This document shows, one piece after another, positions 43,694 to 53,282 of a stretch of DNA of 64,000 bases. Location: contig SUWD01000002.1 in assembly GCA_015061685.1 (NCBI GenBank), forward strand, positions 124,001 to 188,000, read 5' to 3'. The notes under the pieces were generated by a model, which worked only from the letters and a program-made list of their open reading frames with translations, had not been told where the DNA came from and made no database searches. The translations under genes were made by a program, and so were the position numbers. Each line of letters opens with the position of its first letter. Position 1 is the stretch's first letter. The DNA is from Lentisphaerota bacterium (GTDB lineage: Bacteria; Verrucomicrobiota; Lentisphaeria; Victivallales; Victivallaceae).

Positions 43694-45720
43694 TGAGTAT
43701 TGAATTTTTCCTTGACGGCAAAGCTGTTACTGCCGAAGCCGGTCAGACGATTATGGATGTTGCCCGTGCCAATGGGATCGAAATTCCCGGATTGTGCGGA
43801 GAAAAAAGAATCAGCAAAACCACCAGCTGTTTTGTCTGTGTGGTAAAAGACCGTAAAACCGGCAAATTTCTGCCTTCCTGCTCTGCAATGCCCTCTGCCG
43901 GTCAGGAGATCGACGTCACCACAGACGAAGTTCTGGAGATGCGTCGCACCGCCCTGGAGCTGCTGCTCAGTGAACACAATGGCGACTGCGAAGCCCCATG
44001 CACCCTCGCCTGCCCTGCTCATGCAGCTGTCGAAGAATACGTGCGTGCTGCCGGAAACGGTGATTTTGAAACTGCACTCAAAATCATCAAAGAAAGAATT
44101 CCCATGCCGATCACGGTCGGCAGAGTCTGTCCCCGCTTCTGTGAGAAACAGTGCCGCCGCAATATCGATGGCGAGCCGGTGGCGATCAACGAATTCAAAC
44201 GTCTTGCCGCAGATAAATGTTACGACTCCTACATGGAAGATCTGCCGGAATTGACCGGCAAAAAAGTTGCTGTCATTGGCGGCGGTCCTGCCGGATTGTC
44301 GGCGGCCTACTATCTGCGTATGCAGGGCATCAAAGCAGTTATCTTTGAACAAATGCCCTTCGCCGGCGGTATGACCCGTTACGGGATCCCCGAATACCGT
44401 TTGCCGAAATCCCTTTTGGATAAAGAGATCGCCCACTTCAGCAAAATGGGCATTGAGTTCTCCTACGGCAAAAAACTTGGAGAAAACCTCTCTCTTAATG
44501 AGTTGAAATCCTCTTTTGATGCCGTCATTGTCGCAGTCGGCTGCTGGCAGGCATCCGGAATGCGTTGCGAAGGTGAAGAACTTGCCACACCGGGTATAGA
44601 CTTCCTCCGCAATGTTGTTGAGAATAATTGTGTTGCCGCCAATCCGGGCAAAGTACTGGTGGTCGGCGGAGGCAATACCGCTATGGATTGTCTGCGTACC
44701 TGTGTGCGTCTCGGTTCCCCGCAGGTAATTTGCCTCTACCGCCGCAGTGAAGCTGAAATGCCGGCTGAAAAAATCGAGATCCATGAAGCCAAAGAAGAGG
44801 GTGTGGAGTTCCAATTTCTCACCGCTCCGGTAAAACTGGAGAAACGCAACGGCAAACTGGTTCTGACCTGTCAGAAAATGACTCTCGGTGAGCCGGATGC
44901 TTCCGGCAGAAGAAAACCTGTCCCGGAGATCGGCAGTGATTTTGAAATCGAAGCGGATACCGTTATTGCGGCAATCGGTCAGAAAACCGATGTTCCCGCC
45001 GGAATTCCGGTCAACCGTTACGGTTGTTTGGCTGTCGGTGATGACGGGGTTACCGTTGGAGATGGTCTCTATGGTGCCGGAGATTGTGTTTCCGGAGCGG
45101 CGACAGTGGTTGAGGCTCTTGCTTCCGGACGCACGGCGGCTCTTGCCGTTGTCCGTGATCTGCTGGGTATTCCGATGGAGAAAGATAATCCGATCAACGT
45201 TTCCCGTGGAAAATGGCAGGATCTGTCAAAAGATGAGCTGGTTGTTTTGAGAGACAACCTCTCTGCTGAACCCCGGGAAAAACTTTCTTTTATCCCGTTG
45301 GAAGAACGTAAAACGACCTTCAAAGAAGTTTGTGCAACGATGAGTGCCGAACAGCTTGCCAAAGAGACCAAACGCTGTGTCGAGTGCAGCTGTTCGGACA
45401 AAGCAGATTGTAAATTGCGTAAATTTGCCGGAGAAGCCGGATGCAAAGCAGATGCTTACAGCGGTATGCGTCAAGCTCCCAGCTACGATGTCCGTCATCC
45501 GGAGATCATTCAGGATCGCGGCAAATGTATAAAATGCGGCATCTGTGTAAAAATCTGCAAAGAAGTGGTCAACAAATCACTGTTGTCTCTCCAGAAACGC
45601 GGATTTGCCAGCTGCATTGGGACAGCATTCAATCAAGGATTGCCGGAGAGCTGCCGGGAGTGCGGTGAATGTATCAACGCCTGTCCGACCGGAGCTTTGG
45701 ATTGGCGTAAAAAACGCTGA
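43693..45720 (+). CDS. [2Fe-2S]/GltD-like FAD oxidoreductase with C-terminal ferredoxin
   Basis: A 675-residue multi-domain protein. The N-terminus is a [2Fe-2S] ferredoxin (LCG, SCFVC and SCSA cysteines, residues about 30-70). Next come the HNGDCEAPCTLACPAH and RVCPRFCEKQCRR cluster motifs typical of glutamate-synthase small subunits. The FAD site is KKVAVIGGGPAGLSAAYYL near 190 and the NADPH site GKVLVVGGGNTAMDCLR near 318. Two ferredoxin clusters (CIKCGICVKIC and CRECGECINAC) end the protein. It occupies the place held by NuoG or the hydrogenase subunit in related operons. It would supply a second flavin and pyridine-nucleotide site. Together the three genes look like a flavin-based electron-bifurcating oxidoreductase (inference). 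Confidence 0.88.
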   Translation: MSIEFFLDGKAVTAEAGQTIMDVARANGIEIPGLCGEKRISKTTSCFVCVVKDRKTGKFLPSCSAMPSAGQEIDVTTDEVLEMRRTALELLLSEHNGDCEAPCTLACPAHAAVEEYVRAAGNGDFETALKIIKERIPMPITVGRVCPRFCEKQCRRNIDGEPVAINEFKRLAADKCYDSYMEDLPELTGKKVAVIGGGPAGLSAAYYLRMQGIKAVIFEQMPFAGGMTRYGIPEYRLPKSLLDKEIAHFSKMGIEFSYGKKLGENLSLNELKSSFDAVIVAVGCWQASGMRCEGEELATPGIDFLRNVVENNCVAANPGKVLVVGGGNTAMDCLRTCVRLGSPQVICLYRRSEAEMPAEKIEIHEAKEEGVEFQFLTAPVKLEKRNGKLVLTCQKMTLGEPDASGRRKPVPEIGSDFEIEADTVIAAIGQKTDVPAGIPVNRYGCLAVGDDGVTVGDGLYGAGDCVSGAATVVEALASGRTAALAVVRDLLGIPMEKDNPINVSRGKWQDLSKDELVVLRDNLSAEPREKLSFIPLEERKTTFKEVCATMSAEQLAKETKRCVECSCSDKADCKLRKFAGEAGCKADAYSGMRQAPSYDVRHPEIIQDRGKCIKCGICVKICKEVVNKSLLSLQKRGFASCIGTAFNQGLPESCRECGECINACPTGALDWRKKR

Positions 45721-45722
45721 AT

Positions 45723-47006
45723 ATGGCAAAAAAAGCACAAATTTTCACTTTAGGGTGCCGGTTGAATCATGCCGACACCGCTTTACTCTCTGCCCGGCTG
45801 AAAAATGCCGGGTATGAGTTGGTGGATTGCTGTGCTGAAAATCCGGACCTTATCGTCCTCAACAGCTGTGCAATAACTGCTGAAGCGGAGCGTAAAAGCC
45901 GTCAGCAGATACGCAAACTCCGCCGGGAGCATCCCTTTGCCCGGATCGCAGTAGCCGGATGTGCCGCCGAAATCGGCGGGAATAAATTTCTGGATTGCGG
46001 AGCGGATATTATTCTGACCAATCCGGACAAAAAATCTTTTCCGGACAGTTCTTGTGCCGGATTGAAAAGCCGGGAGATCGCCGTGGAAAATTTTCAGGAG
46101 AAAAGCTTTTCTGAATTTCCTTTCCGTACCCGGGCATTTATAAAGATACAGGAGGGGTGCGACAATTTCTGCTCTTACTGCATAGTTCCCTATGTCCGGG
46201 GGGCGTCACGTTCCCGGAAATTTGCCGAATGTATTGCCGATTGCCATAATGCGATCAAGTCCGGATTTCCGGAGATCGTTCTGACCGGAGTAAATACCTG
46301 CAATTATCTGGATGATGGGAAAAACTTATGCGATTTGATCAAAGAAATTGCCGCTATTCCGGGGAATTTCCGTATCCGTTTAAGTTCGACTGAGCCGCAT
46401 CCGGATGATTTGAGTCTGGCTGAATTGATCGCTGATCCGGCGAATAGATTATGCCGTTTTCTGCACCTTTCCATGCAGCACGGCAGTGATCCGATCCTGA
46501 AAGCGATGAACCGCAAATACAGCTCTGAACAATTTATTTCATTTGTAAAGAACATTCGGGAACTGGTTCCTGACATTCATATCGGCAGTGATTTTATCGT
46601 CGGCTTTCCCGGAGAAAGCGAAGCGGATTTTGAACGTCTGCTGGAAGTAGTCCGGGAGGTGAATTTCGCAAATATCCACGCATTTGCTTATTCCGTCCGT
46701 CCGGGAACACCTGCGGCAGAGCTGCCGGATCAGATTCCGGCAGCGACAGTAAAGGGACGCATGAAAATTTTAACTGCGGCTGCAAAAGATACGGCGGTAA
46801 AATTTGCATATTCCCAGCTTGGCAAAGAACTGCCGGTCATTTTTGAGCAGCAGCGGAATGGATTTTTGTACGGCTGGAGCGATAATTATCTGGCAGTCAA
46901 AGTCCCGGAGGGGCGTTTTAGTGCCGGAACGATAGAAAATATCATTGCTGATGAAAAAAATCTGGCAGAAAATTTGAAAAACTGTACTTTACAGAGTATT
47001 TTATAA
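45723..47006 (+). CDS. mtaB: tRNA t6A37 methylthiotransferase MtaB
   Basis: A 427-residue radical-SAM methylthiotransferase. The N-terminal UPF0004 domain has TLGCRLNHADT (Cys at residue 11), NSCAITAEA and VAGCAAE as the first cluster ligands. The radical-SAM CDNFCSYC follows near 145. LHLSMQHGSDPILKAMNRKY and FIVGFPGES are also typical, with a TRAM-like end. The TLGCxxN start separates MtaB from MiaB and RimO. It converts t6A to ms2t6A. Only 2 bp separate it from the flavoprotein gene. Confidence 0.92.
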   Translation: MAKKAQIFTLGCRLNHADTALLSARLKNAGYELVDCCAENPDLIVLNSCAITAEAERKSRQQIRKLRREHPFARIAVAGCAAEIGGNKFLDCGADIILTNPDKKSFPDSSCAGLKSREIAVENFQEKSFSEFPFRTRAFIKIQEGCDNFCSYCIVPYVRGASRSRKFAECIADCHNAIKSGFPEIVLTGVNTCNYLDDGKNLCDLIKEIAAIPGNFRIRLSSTEPHPDDLSLAELIADPANRLCRFLHLSMQHGSDPILKAMNRKYSSEQFISFVKNIRELVPDIHIGSDFIVGFPGESEADFERLLEVVREVNFANIHAFAYSVRPGTPAAELPDQIPAATVKGRMKILTAAAKDTAVKFAYSQLGKELPVIFEQQRNGFLYGWSDNYLAVKVPEGRFSAGTIENIIADEKNLAENLKNCTLQSIL

Positions 47007-47008
47007 AC

Positions 47009-47746
47009 ATGAAAAAGTTACTGACATATATTTTATTCTTTTCGCTGCTGATTTTTTGCGGCTGCGAACGTAAAGCACACACCCCTCCTCCGGTGGAGTC
47101 GCTCTCGTTGACGACCCGTTTTTTTGACAGTATTGCCAAGCGGGATTCTGCAACTGCGGTAAGACAGGGGAAAACGATTTATCAACTGGATAAGTCCCGC
47201 AATTATATCAGCACTTTGATCAGCATCCAGCAGAGCAACAATGCCATTGCACAAGCACAGAAATTGCTTGATGCCGGGAAAACCAAGGAGGCATTGGAGA
47301 CCGTAAACAATGCTCTCAAGCTTTATCCGGACAATGATGTTTTGAGAAAATCCAAAGTCAAACTGGAACAATTGGTAAATGCCGACCGCTTATTGATCGC
47401 CATGGCAAGAGCCCGCAGTTCTGCGGCTATGTGTGATGCCCGTGAAACCGCTGAAACCGGTCTTTCCGAGAACCGCACCCCCGCCCTGATCGCATATCTT
47501 GCCGAGTATGAGAAGCTTGAAAAATCCATTGCCATGCGGGAAGAGAAAAATACTCAGGAAAGTTTGGAGGCTGCCACTGCCGCCGCCGAGAAAGCAAAAA
47601 AAGAGGATGCTTTACGGGAGGCTGAATATATTAAATTCATGCAGGAGATGGCAAGCATAAGCGAAAAGGGAGATCAAATGCGGCAGGATGCAGGCGGTGT
47701 TCCTTTTGAAGAACCTGCCAAAGAAGAAACTCAAAAAAATGATTGA
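47009..47746 (+). CDS. Lipoprotein with TPR-like repeat and coiled coil
   Basis: A 245-residue protein. Signal peptide with lipobox ending FCGC (lipid Cys19), so it is membrane-anchored and periplasmic. A tetratricopeptide-like pair (AQKLLDAGKTKEALETVNNALKLYPDN) follows near residues 85-115. A long Ala/Glu/Lys coiled coil (about 165-215) and an acidic tail end the protein. No named family was recognised. It overlaps rsmG by 8 bp, so translation is probably coupled, which is unusual company for rsmG. Confidence 0.72.
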   Translation: MKKLLTYILFFSLLIFCGCERKAHTPPPVESLSLTTRFFDSIAKRDSATAVRQGKTIYQLDKSRNYISTLISIQQSNNAIAQAQKLLDAGKTKEALETVNNALKLYPDNDVLRKSKVKLEQLVNADRLLIAMARARSSAAMCDARETAETGLSENRTPALIAYLAEYEKLEKSIAMREEKNTQESLEAATAAAEKAKKEDALREAEYIKFMQEMASISEKGDQMRQDAGGVPFEEPAKEETQKND

Positions 47747-48398
47747 CGGATTTGATTTTGCCGCTTATGCCGGAGAGTGCGGAGTTGCGGAACCTCTGAA
47801 ATTCAGAAATAATTGTGAGGTTTTGCGTCTGTTTCTGGAAGAATACAATCAGCACGTCAATTTGACCCGGTTGACCTCACCGGAGGACTTTTACTTCAAA
47901 CATGCAGTTGACTCTCTTTCCATTGCCCGGATCTTCCCGGAATTGACTGCTGCAAAATTATCTGTTGCCGATATCGGTTGCGGAGCCGGATTTCCGAGCT
48001 TGATTTTGGCGATGGCTTTTCCGCAATTGCAGATCACAGCGATCGACTCTATCGGCAAAAAGATCACCTTTGTCAAAGCAGCGGCGGAAAAATTGGGGTT
48101 GACCAATCTGACAGCTATCCACGGGCGGTCAATCGAGATGAATTGCAAAAAAGAGTATCAAAACCGTTTTGATATCGTTACAGCCCGGGCGGTTGCCCCC
48201 TCCCCTAAAATTTACCATGAAGCAAAATGCTTCATCAAAAAAGACGGAAGATTCATATTCTACAAGACCCCGCAGCAAGCTGCTGAAGAAGCTCCGCTGC
48301 TTGCCAATATCAAAGGCATATCATGGAGCAATACCTCCTCTTTTGAATTACCCGGCAACGCCGGAGAGCGGCTTTTTACCGTTGGAAAAAAGCCCTGA
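47739..48398 (+). CDS. rsmG: 16S rRNA (guanine-527 N7)-methyltransferase
   Basis: A 219-residue class I methyltransferase. NLTRLTSPEDFYFKHAVDSL is the family motif near residue 39. The SAM site VADIGCGAGFPSLILA is near 69. TARAVAP sits near 148. It methylates G527 of 16S rRNA. Start 47739 overlaps the lipoprotein stop; a start 51 bp upstream would reach further into that gene. The stop codon is inside the terminator hairpin of the facing DUF1703 gene. Confidence 0.94.
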   Translation: MIDGFDFAAYAGECGVAEPLKFRNNCEVLRLFLEEYNQHVNLTRLTSPEDFYFKHAVDSLSIARIFPELTAAKLSVADIGCGAGFPSLILAMAFPQLQITAIDSIGKKITFVKAAAEKLGLTNLTAIHGRSIEMNCKKEYQNRFDIVTARAVAPSPKIYHEAKCFIKKDGRFIFYKTPQQAAEEAPLLANIKGISWSNTSSFELPGNAGERLFTVGKKP

Positions 48399-48419
48399 AA
48401 AGATAATCCTCTTTTCAGG
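48385..48419 (-). terminator. Terminator of the DUF1703 gene, overlapping the rsmG stop
   Basis: A 10-bp stem CCTGAAAAGA/TCTTTTCAGG (48394-48403 with 48410-48419), 6-base loop. The minus-strand reading is followed by six T (complement of 48385-48390). It sits across the last codons of rsmG. Confidence 0.8.
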
Positions 48420-49968
48420 CTTGCTCAAATATCCAGCGGTCGATCTGTCCGGCAGCGTTATCGAAGTTGACGCCGATCAGAATAATCTTTTTGCCGCTAT
48501 CCATATAACGGCGGAAGTAATCCCGCTCTCTGATCTGCTGTAAGGCGATCTCATCGCTCTTATTCAACTTGAATTCAAAGACAAATACGAAGTTTTCATT
48601 GGTTGCAACTGCATCTATTCTGCCGTTATTGGTACGGGATTCAGCGGTGATGCTGATACCCAGCAGCATGAAAATCGAATAGAAAAGCAGCTGAAAATTA
48701 CTCTCATTTTTCAAATGCACATCATACGGCACTTTGGCGAAAAATATTTTCATCGTTTCCATGAATCCGTCAACATCCCCGGCAGTAACCTTGTCTGCCA
48801 GACGGTAAACAGAATCTTTTACCTGATCGACATGCAGTCCGCTGCAATCCCCGGTCAAATAAGCCTCAAATGAGCCTTTGACTTCCAGATTGGGGAAGCG
48901 GAGCATGTAAGCCGTATCTCCATAACGCTCGACGGCTTTGTCGATCGTAAGATAGCCGGTCTGCAAAAGCAATGTCAGCGGATTGAGTTTGTCAACTTCA
49001 TAAGCATCAAAGGCGAAAGAGGAAACCGGATTTGACAGAACATCCTCAAAACTGAAGTGATTTTTGCGGATAAGTTCCAGCAGAAACGAGGGCGTACCGG
49101 TGGAAAACCAGTAGTTGTTGAATTTTCCGCCGGACTCAAGGAATTTGGCAAAAGATACCGGATTGTAAACCGTTTTTGCTTTTTCCTCAAAGCGGTAACC
49201 GTTGTACCACTCTTTGATTTTTGCCTTGAATGATTCCAAATCCTGTTCCCCGGCAACAGCTTCGATACGATCGCCGAAATTGGCTTCCAATTCTTCCTGC
49301 GTGTAGCCGAACATTGTAGCATACCGGGCATCCATGGTGATATCGGTAAGGTTGTTCAAGTCGGAAAAGAGCGAAACATGGCTGAATTTGCTCACTCCGG
49401 TAACAAAGAGGAAACGCTCTTTTTCGTTGCGGTCTTTCAGCACGCTGTAAAAACCTTTAAGACACTTCTGGATATTGGCGATTTCCGGATTGGCAATATT
49501 GTCCAGAATCGGTTTGTCGTACTCATCGACCAGAATGACCACTTTATTTTTTTGGGCAAGCCGGTCGATCAGATCACCGAAACAGAGTGCGGGGGTGGAA
49601 CCGGAAACCTCTATACCGTATTCTGCGGCGATTCTTTTTATTTTTTCCGTCAGATAATCCGGCAGTTCTTTCATCGCATCGGAAGTAACATTGTAATCGC
49701 CGAAACTCAAGTGGATGACCGGATGGATTTTCCAGTCGTAGGGTTTATCGTAAAGGGCAAGACCTTTAAAAAGCTCTTTTCTGCCCTCAAAGACCGCTTT
49801 CAAAGTGGATACGGTCAAAGATTTACCGAAGCGGCGGGGACGGGAAAGAAAATATCCGGCACTGCTCGAAAAAATAAGCTGCCAAATATATTCGGTCTTA
49901 TCCACATAGAGAAAATTCCCCTGTATGATCTCTTCAAAACTGTAAACGTAACTGGTAATATCTTTCAT
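48415..49968 (-). CDS. AAA-ATPase with PD-(D/E)XK nuclease domain (DUF1703 family)
   Basis: A 517-residue protein. The N-terminal AAA-ATPase-like domain starts YSFEEIIQGNFLYVDKTEYIWQLI, with Walker A RPRRFGKSLTVSTL near residue 42 and Walker B VVILVDEYDKPI near 148. The C-terminal nuclease-type domain has the motif GRIDAVATNENFVFVFEFKL (D...ExK) near 460. Proteins of this family occur in many copies in gut anaerobes. Their role is unknown, with proposed links to mobile elements or defence. Start 49968 is favoured by AGGAG upstream and the typical family start. It stands alone between two terminators. Confidence 0.87.
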   Translation of the reverse strand: MKDITSYVYSFEEIIQGNFLYVDKTEYIWQLIFSSSAGYFLSRPRRFGKSLTVSTLKAVFEGRKELFKGLALYDKPYDWKIHPVIHLSFGDYNVTSDAMKELPDYLTEKIKRIAAEYGIEVSGSTPALCFGDLIDRLAQKNKVVILVDEYDKPILDNIANPEIANIQKCLKGFYSVLKDRNEKERFLFVTGVSKFSHVSLFSDLNNLTDITMDARYATMFGYTQEELEANFGDRIEAVAGEQDLESFKAKIKEWYNGYRFEEKAKTVYNPVSFAKFLESGGKFNNYWFSTGTPSFLLELIRKNHFSFEDVLSNPVSSFAFDAYEVDKLNPLTLLLQTGYLTIDKAVERYGDTAYMLRFPNLEVKGSFEAYLTGDCSGLHVDQVKDSVYRLADKVTAGDVDGFMETMKIFFAKVPYDVHLKNESNFQLLFYSIFMLLGISITAESRTNNGRIDAVATNENFVFVFEFKLNKSDEIALQQIRERDYFRRYMDSGKKIILIGVNFDNAAGQIDRWIFEQA

Positions 49969-50093
49969 TGTTCCATACTCCTGTTGACGTAATATACACT
50001 GTACAGGCAATGATTTCAATTACCTGTTTTGCAAAAACAGGAAAATATATATGATTCAATACCGTAAAACGTTACCGTCGGAAAAAAGCACTG

Positions 50094-50129
50094 AAAAAAG
50101 CGGAACGACCAATTTCAGTCATTCCGCTT
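50094..50129 (-). terminator. Terminator of the LacI-glycan operon
   Basis: A 12-bp stem AAGCGGAAYGAC (50098-50109 with 50118-50129, one G-U pair), 8-base loop. On the minus strand it is followed by T residues (complement of 50094-50099). It lies 17 bp after the pseudopilin stop. Confidence 0.88.
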
Positions 50130-50146
50130 GAGAAGATTAATCAGAA

Positions 50147-51007
50147 TCAATCCAACTCTTTACCTTTGCCGAACATAGCGGATTTCAAAGCAGTGTTCTG
50201 ATCCGGACAAATGCCACGCAAATCTCCTGCGGTGTAATTTGCCACATGCCCATCAACATGCAGAATATTGGTACTCTGGCGGTGTCGGCGACGGGAAACC
50301 TGTTTTCCCCAGTTGTCCACCACATAATATCCAGGATAAGCTGTATCTGCAACGTCAGTATCAGCCGCACTATAGAAGGAACTGGCTCCATTATTTACAG
50401 AACCATTGGAATGTGCTTTTGAGTCAAAAGTACTATCCGTAAGATAAGCCACAACTGACGGATTTTTCAATCCGGACATTTTATGCGGATATCTTTTGGT
50501 TCCATCAGAACCTTGCACCAGTCCTCCAACGTAAAATCGGGGCATACCATAGGATGGCACATGGAACATGTCCACAGGATTTTTTCCGCCGAATGATGGG
50601 CAAAGCAATATCCCACGACGATATCCGACTGGTATCTCCGCAGCAATCTGTGGAGAAATATTTTGGCTGATTCCCAGATAATGACGAATGAGGAATACCC
50701 AAGTAACCGTCGTTTGATTCAAGCCTCTGGCTGTAAAATGCCCGTTCCAAGTAGGATCAATACCATCTTCAGGACGGGTTTCAAAAGGTATCAGCACGTC
50801 TTCATTATCCATGCTGTAAGACATCATGAATCCGCCGAGCTGTTTGAGGTTGTTCATGCAGGAGGCTACTCTGCCGCGTTCACGGGCGGAATTGAGAGCC
50901 GGAAGCAGAATCGCAGCGAGGATCGCGATGATGGCAATTACGACGAGAAGCTCAATGAGAGTAAAGCCGTACGGCTTTACTCCGGATATCCGGAGTGATC
51001 TTTTCAT
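50147..51007 (-). CDS. DUF1559-type pseudopilin (prepilin-type N-terminal methylation domain)
   Basis: A 286-residue type IV pilin-like protein. The prepilin leader ends GVKPYG; cleavage and methylation would fall before F15 of [19 protein letters not shown], the classic hydrophobic stem. The C-terminal part has the H-x-DG-type motif [12 protein letters not shown] near residue 250. Planctomycetes, Verrucomicrobia and Lentisphaerae carry many such proteins, thought to be surface or secretion-system pseudopilins. The gene is last in an operon with a DUF4838 protein and a glycosidase, so a role in handling the same glycan is likely. Its leader codons contain two adjacent perfect palindromes. Confidence 0.92.
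   Translation of the reverse strand: MKRSLRISGVKPYGFTLIELLVVIAIIAILAAILLPALNSARERGRVASCMNNLKQLGGFMMSYSMDNEDVLIPFETRPEDGIDPTWNGHFTARGLNQTTVTWVFLIRHYLGISQNISPQIAAEIPVGYRRGILLCPSFGGKNPVDMFHVPSYGMPRFYVGGLVQGSDGTKRYPHKMSGLKNPSVVAYLTDSTFDSKAHSNGSVNNGASSFYSAADTDVADTAYPGYYVVDNWGKQVSRRRHRQSTNILHVDGHVANYTAGDLRGICPDQNTALKSAMFGKGKELD
50961..50996. repeat. Twin perfect palindromes in the pseudopilin leader codons
   Basis: GTAAAGCCGTACGGCTTTAC (50961-50980, 20 bp) and ACTCCGGATATCCGGAGT (50979-50996, 18 bp) are each their own reverse complement and overlap by two bases. They cover codons for [10 protein letters not shown] of the prepilin leader. Confidence 0.95.
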
Positions 51008-51031
51008 GATTTATTTCTCCTTCTGTTAAAC

Positions 51032-53257
51032 TTATTTAGCCGGAACCAATGTGATCCGGTCGATCCAAATCGTACCGGCATCATCCGGAGTCGCTTCTCC
51101 GAAAAGTTTACCGGTAAAACGCATGTGCAGTTTGACAACCATTTTTTTCGCTTCCTCTCCGCCGGAAATCATTCTGCCGCGGATCCGCCATGAACGGGTC
51201 AGATAGAGATAACAGCCGGAGTGGATTTTGGTTGCAGGAATACTGTACCAGTGATATTTTCCGTCAGTCGGCACACTTTTCACCGTCACATCACGGAGCG
51301 TCTGATTGTTGATGGTGTTGTGAATACCGGCATTAAAGGGCATCCCGTAAGTTTTGGGATTTTTTGCCGCATCGATTTTGATTGCGACATTGCAAGCAGC
51401 CTGCGGTTCAGCGGCGATGCTAACGATTCCCGGTGCGAGATTGATCATGGAAACCAGCGGCAGATCAAAACAACCCTCTCCGGTATATTCCGCATTTTCC
51501 GGCAAAGCTTTGATATTGTCGATAAAAACCAGTTTTGATTTTGCTGCCCGGACAGACTTCAAACTGTTTTTATAACAGGATGCCGGCTGATCTTTGGCAG
51601 ATGCCGCGATCTCCAGACGTTCTTTTAATGCGGCAACATCGACATCAAATGCTTTTTGCATTTCGACCAGACGTCCGGCAACCAGTAAGTCAAAACCGAT
51701 ACTGGCACGCCGTACCCGGGCAGACAATTCCGGATCATCGGCGACAGCCTGCCTTGCAGCATCAAAATGAGCCATCATCTCTTTGGCACAAGCCCCGTCA
51801 ATAAATTTGAAGTCCGCCGCCAAGGTGTACCACGGAACAAAACCATTATTCTTTTTGCGGGCATTGTAAAGAGCTTTGCGGGCGGCAAAAATATGTTTGC
51901 CGGCAGCTCCGTAAAATCCATTGCAGAAATCCTTGATCAAAGCTTCGGCATCCAGATCCGGATTTTCCATAAACTTGGCCTCCAGCCAGACTTTCAGCTG
52001 GTGCATGTCACTGCTTTCCGGATACTCATGCTCCCAGAAAATTCCGCGGACGTTGTTTTTGGCATATTCTCTTGCCAGAATCCCCTGATCAAATTCAGAG
52101 GGGAAAGGATAAACCGAACCGTCATAAGCAATGCCGTAATCCCAGATAAAAAGCTCATTGGAGATTTTACCCCACTCCTGCAGACGTTTCAGATAAATCC
52201 CGTTTTCAGGAGAAGTGATGGCAGATGCATGATTGGTAACCGTGTCGCAAAGTTTGACGATCACATTGGATGCCGGACGGATATCGGTTTTGGGAATATC
52301 CTCGCAGAACCAGTAAGCCAAAGTGGTGATTTTGACGTCCGGAAATTCTTTACCGATCTCTCCGGCGATCTTATTGATGAAGTTGAGAATAATACCGCTG
52401 TGTCCGATTTCGGCGGACTGTTTTTTGCACATTTCACAACGGCAGTAATTCGTTGAATCGTTGATGGAAACATCATACAAAACATACGGAGCCCTGCCCG
52501 CCTTTTTCGCAGCCTCCCGATCCTTGAGAATATTCTGACGCAATTGGGGGAGAATGACTCCGATCAAATCAGGATTACTCAAGCAAAGCTGTCCGGTGGA
52601 TAAGCCCCCGACCCGTTTTCCTTTGACCAGAGCAAAATATTCCGGATTGGTTTTGATATATTTTTTCTCCGGCACATAGAAAGAAAAAGTGTGACAGTGA
52701 TAAGGTTTGCCGTAATTGTATGTCCCGCCATACTGTACGGAGATCGGCTCATCGCCCCGCCGGTTCAACCGGTTGCGAGCGGCGAATTTACCTTTATCAT
52801 CCTTGAGATTGTTGCGGTAGATATCCCGGTAGATCATCACCGGTTTACCCTTTTTATCCAAAGCAGGAAGCTGCAATGCTCCGGTGTATTCCGGAACCAA
52901 TTCTGCATCTTCGGAGTACCAGCGGATACCCACTTCATTTTCCAGAAAGCAGTAAACGCCGTAGAGCAGACCTCTGCCGGATCCGCCAATGGTCAGCGTG
53001 TCGCCTTTGGAAAAATAAAACCAGCTCTCCTCCGGCAGAGTATCATCACGCTGCAGGACGACATTTTTGATCTCTTTACCGTCAATGATCAAAGATGATT
53101 TCAATGACCGCTGCAAGTAATCTTTCAACTCCTTTTCAGCAGTCAACTCCCATGCCCGGGGAGATTCGGGCAGCTTTACCGGAATTTCTGCGGCAAAACA
53201 GATCCCGGAAAGCATCGCCGCCGCCAACATGGCAAGCGGAGTGGCTTTTTTTACCAT
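51032..53257 (-). CDS. Secreted DUF4838 domain protein (glycan-active)
   Basis: A 741-residue protein with a signal peptide (first 22 residues, cleavage after CFA). A GH67/GH20-type N-terminal accessory domain includes LTIGGSGRGLLYGVYCFLENEVGIRWYSEDAELVP near residues 95-130. A TIM-barrel region follows: YVLYDVSINDSTNYCRCEMCKKQSAE near 264, then ITTLAYWF and FIWDYGIAYDGSVYPFP. This is the DUF4838 pattern. A C-terminal beta-rich module (about 600-741) looks carbohydrate-binding. Family members sit in polysaccharide-use loci and are probable glycosidases; catalytic residues are not established. It is in an operon with a GHL6-like protein. Confidence 0.85.
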   Translation of the reverse strand: MVKKATPLAMLAAAMLSGICFAAEIPVKLPESPRAWELTAEKELKDYLQRSLKSSLIIDGKEIKNVVLQRDDTLPEESWFYFSKGDTLTIGGSGRGLLYGVYCFLENEVGIRWYSEDAELVPEYTGALQLPALDKKGKPVMIYRDIYRNNLKDDKGKFAARNRLNRRGDEPISVQYGGTYNYGKPYHCHTFSFYVPEKKYIKTNPEYFALVKGKRVGGLSTGQLCLSNPDLIGVILPQLRQNILKDREAAKKAGRAPYVLYDVSINDSTNYCRCEMCKKQSAEIGHSGIILNFINKIAGEIGKEFPDVKITTLAYWFCEDIPKTDIRPASNVIVKLCDTVTNHASAITSPENGIYLKRLQEWGKISNELFIWDYGIAYDGSVYPFPSEFDQGILAREYAKNNVRGIFWEHEYPESSDMHQLKVWLEAKFMENPDLDAEALIKDFCNGFYGAAGKHIFAARKALYNARKKNNGFVPWYTLAADFKFIDGACAKEMMAHFDAARQAVADDPELSARVRRASIGFDLLVAGRLVEMQKAFDVDVAALKERLEIAASAKDQPASCYKNSLKSVRAAKSKLVFIDNIKALPENAEYTGEGCFDLPLVSMINLAPGIVSIAAEPQAACNVAIKIDAAKNPKTYGMPFNAGIHNTINNQTLRDVTVKSVPTDGKYHWYSIPATKIHSGCYLYLTRSWRIRGRMISGGEEAKKMVVKLHMRFTGKLFGEATPDDAGTIWIDRITLVPAK

Positions 53258-53282
53258 TTTTCACCTCCTTGTGTTTGTTGTT

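Noticed and set aside
43447-44814. 455-codon open frame antisense to the GltD-like gene
   Set aside because: Shadow frame opposite a gene with clear cofactor motifs.
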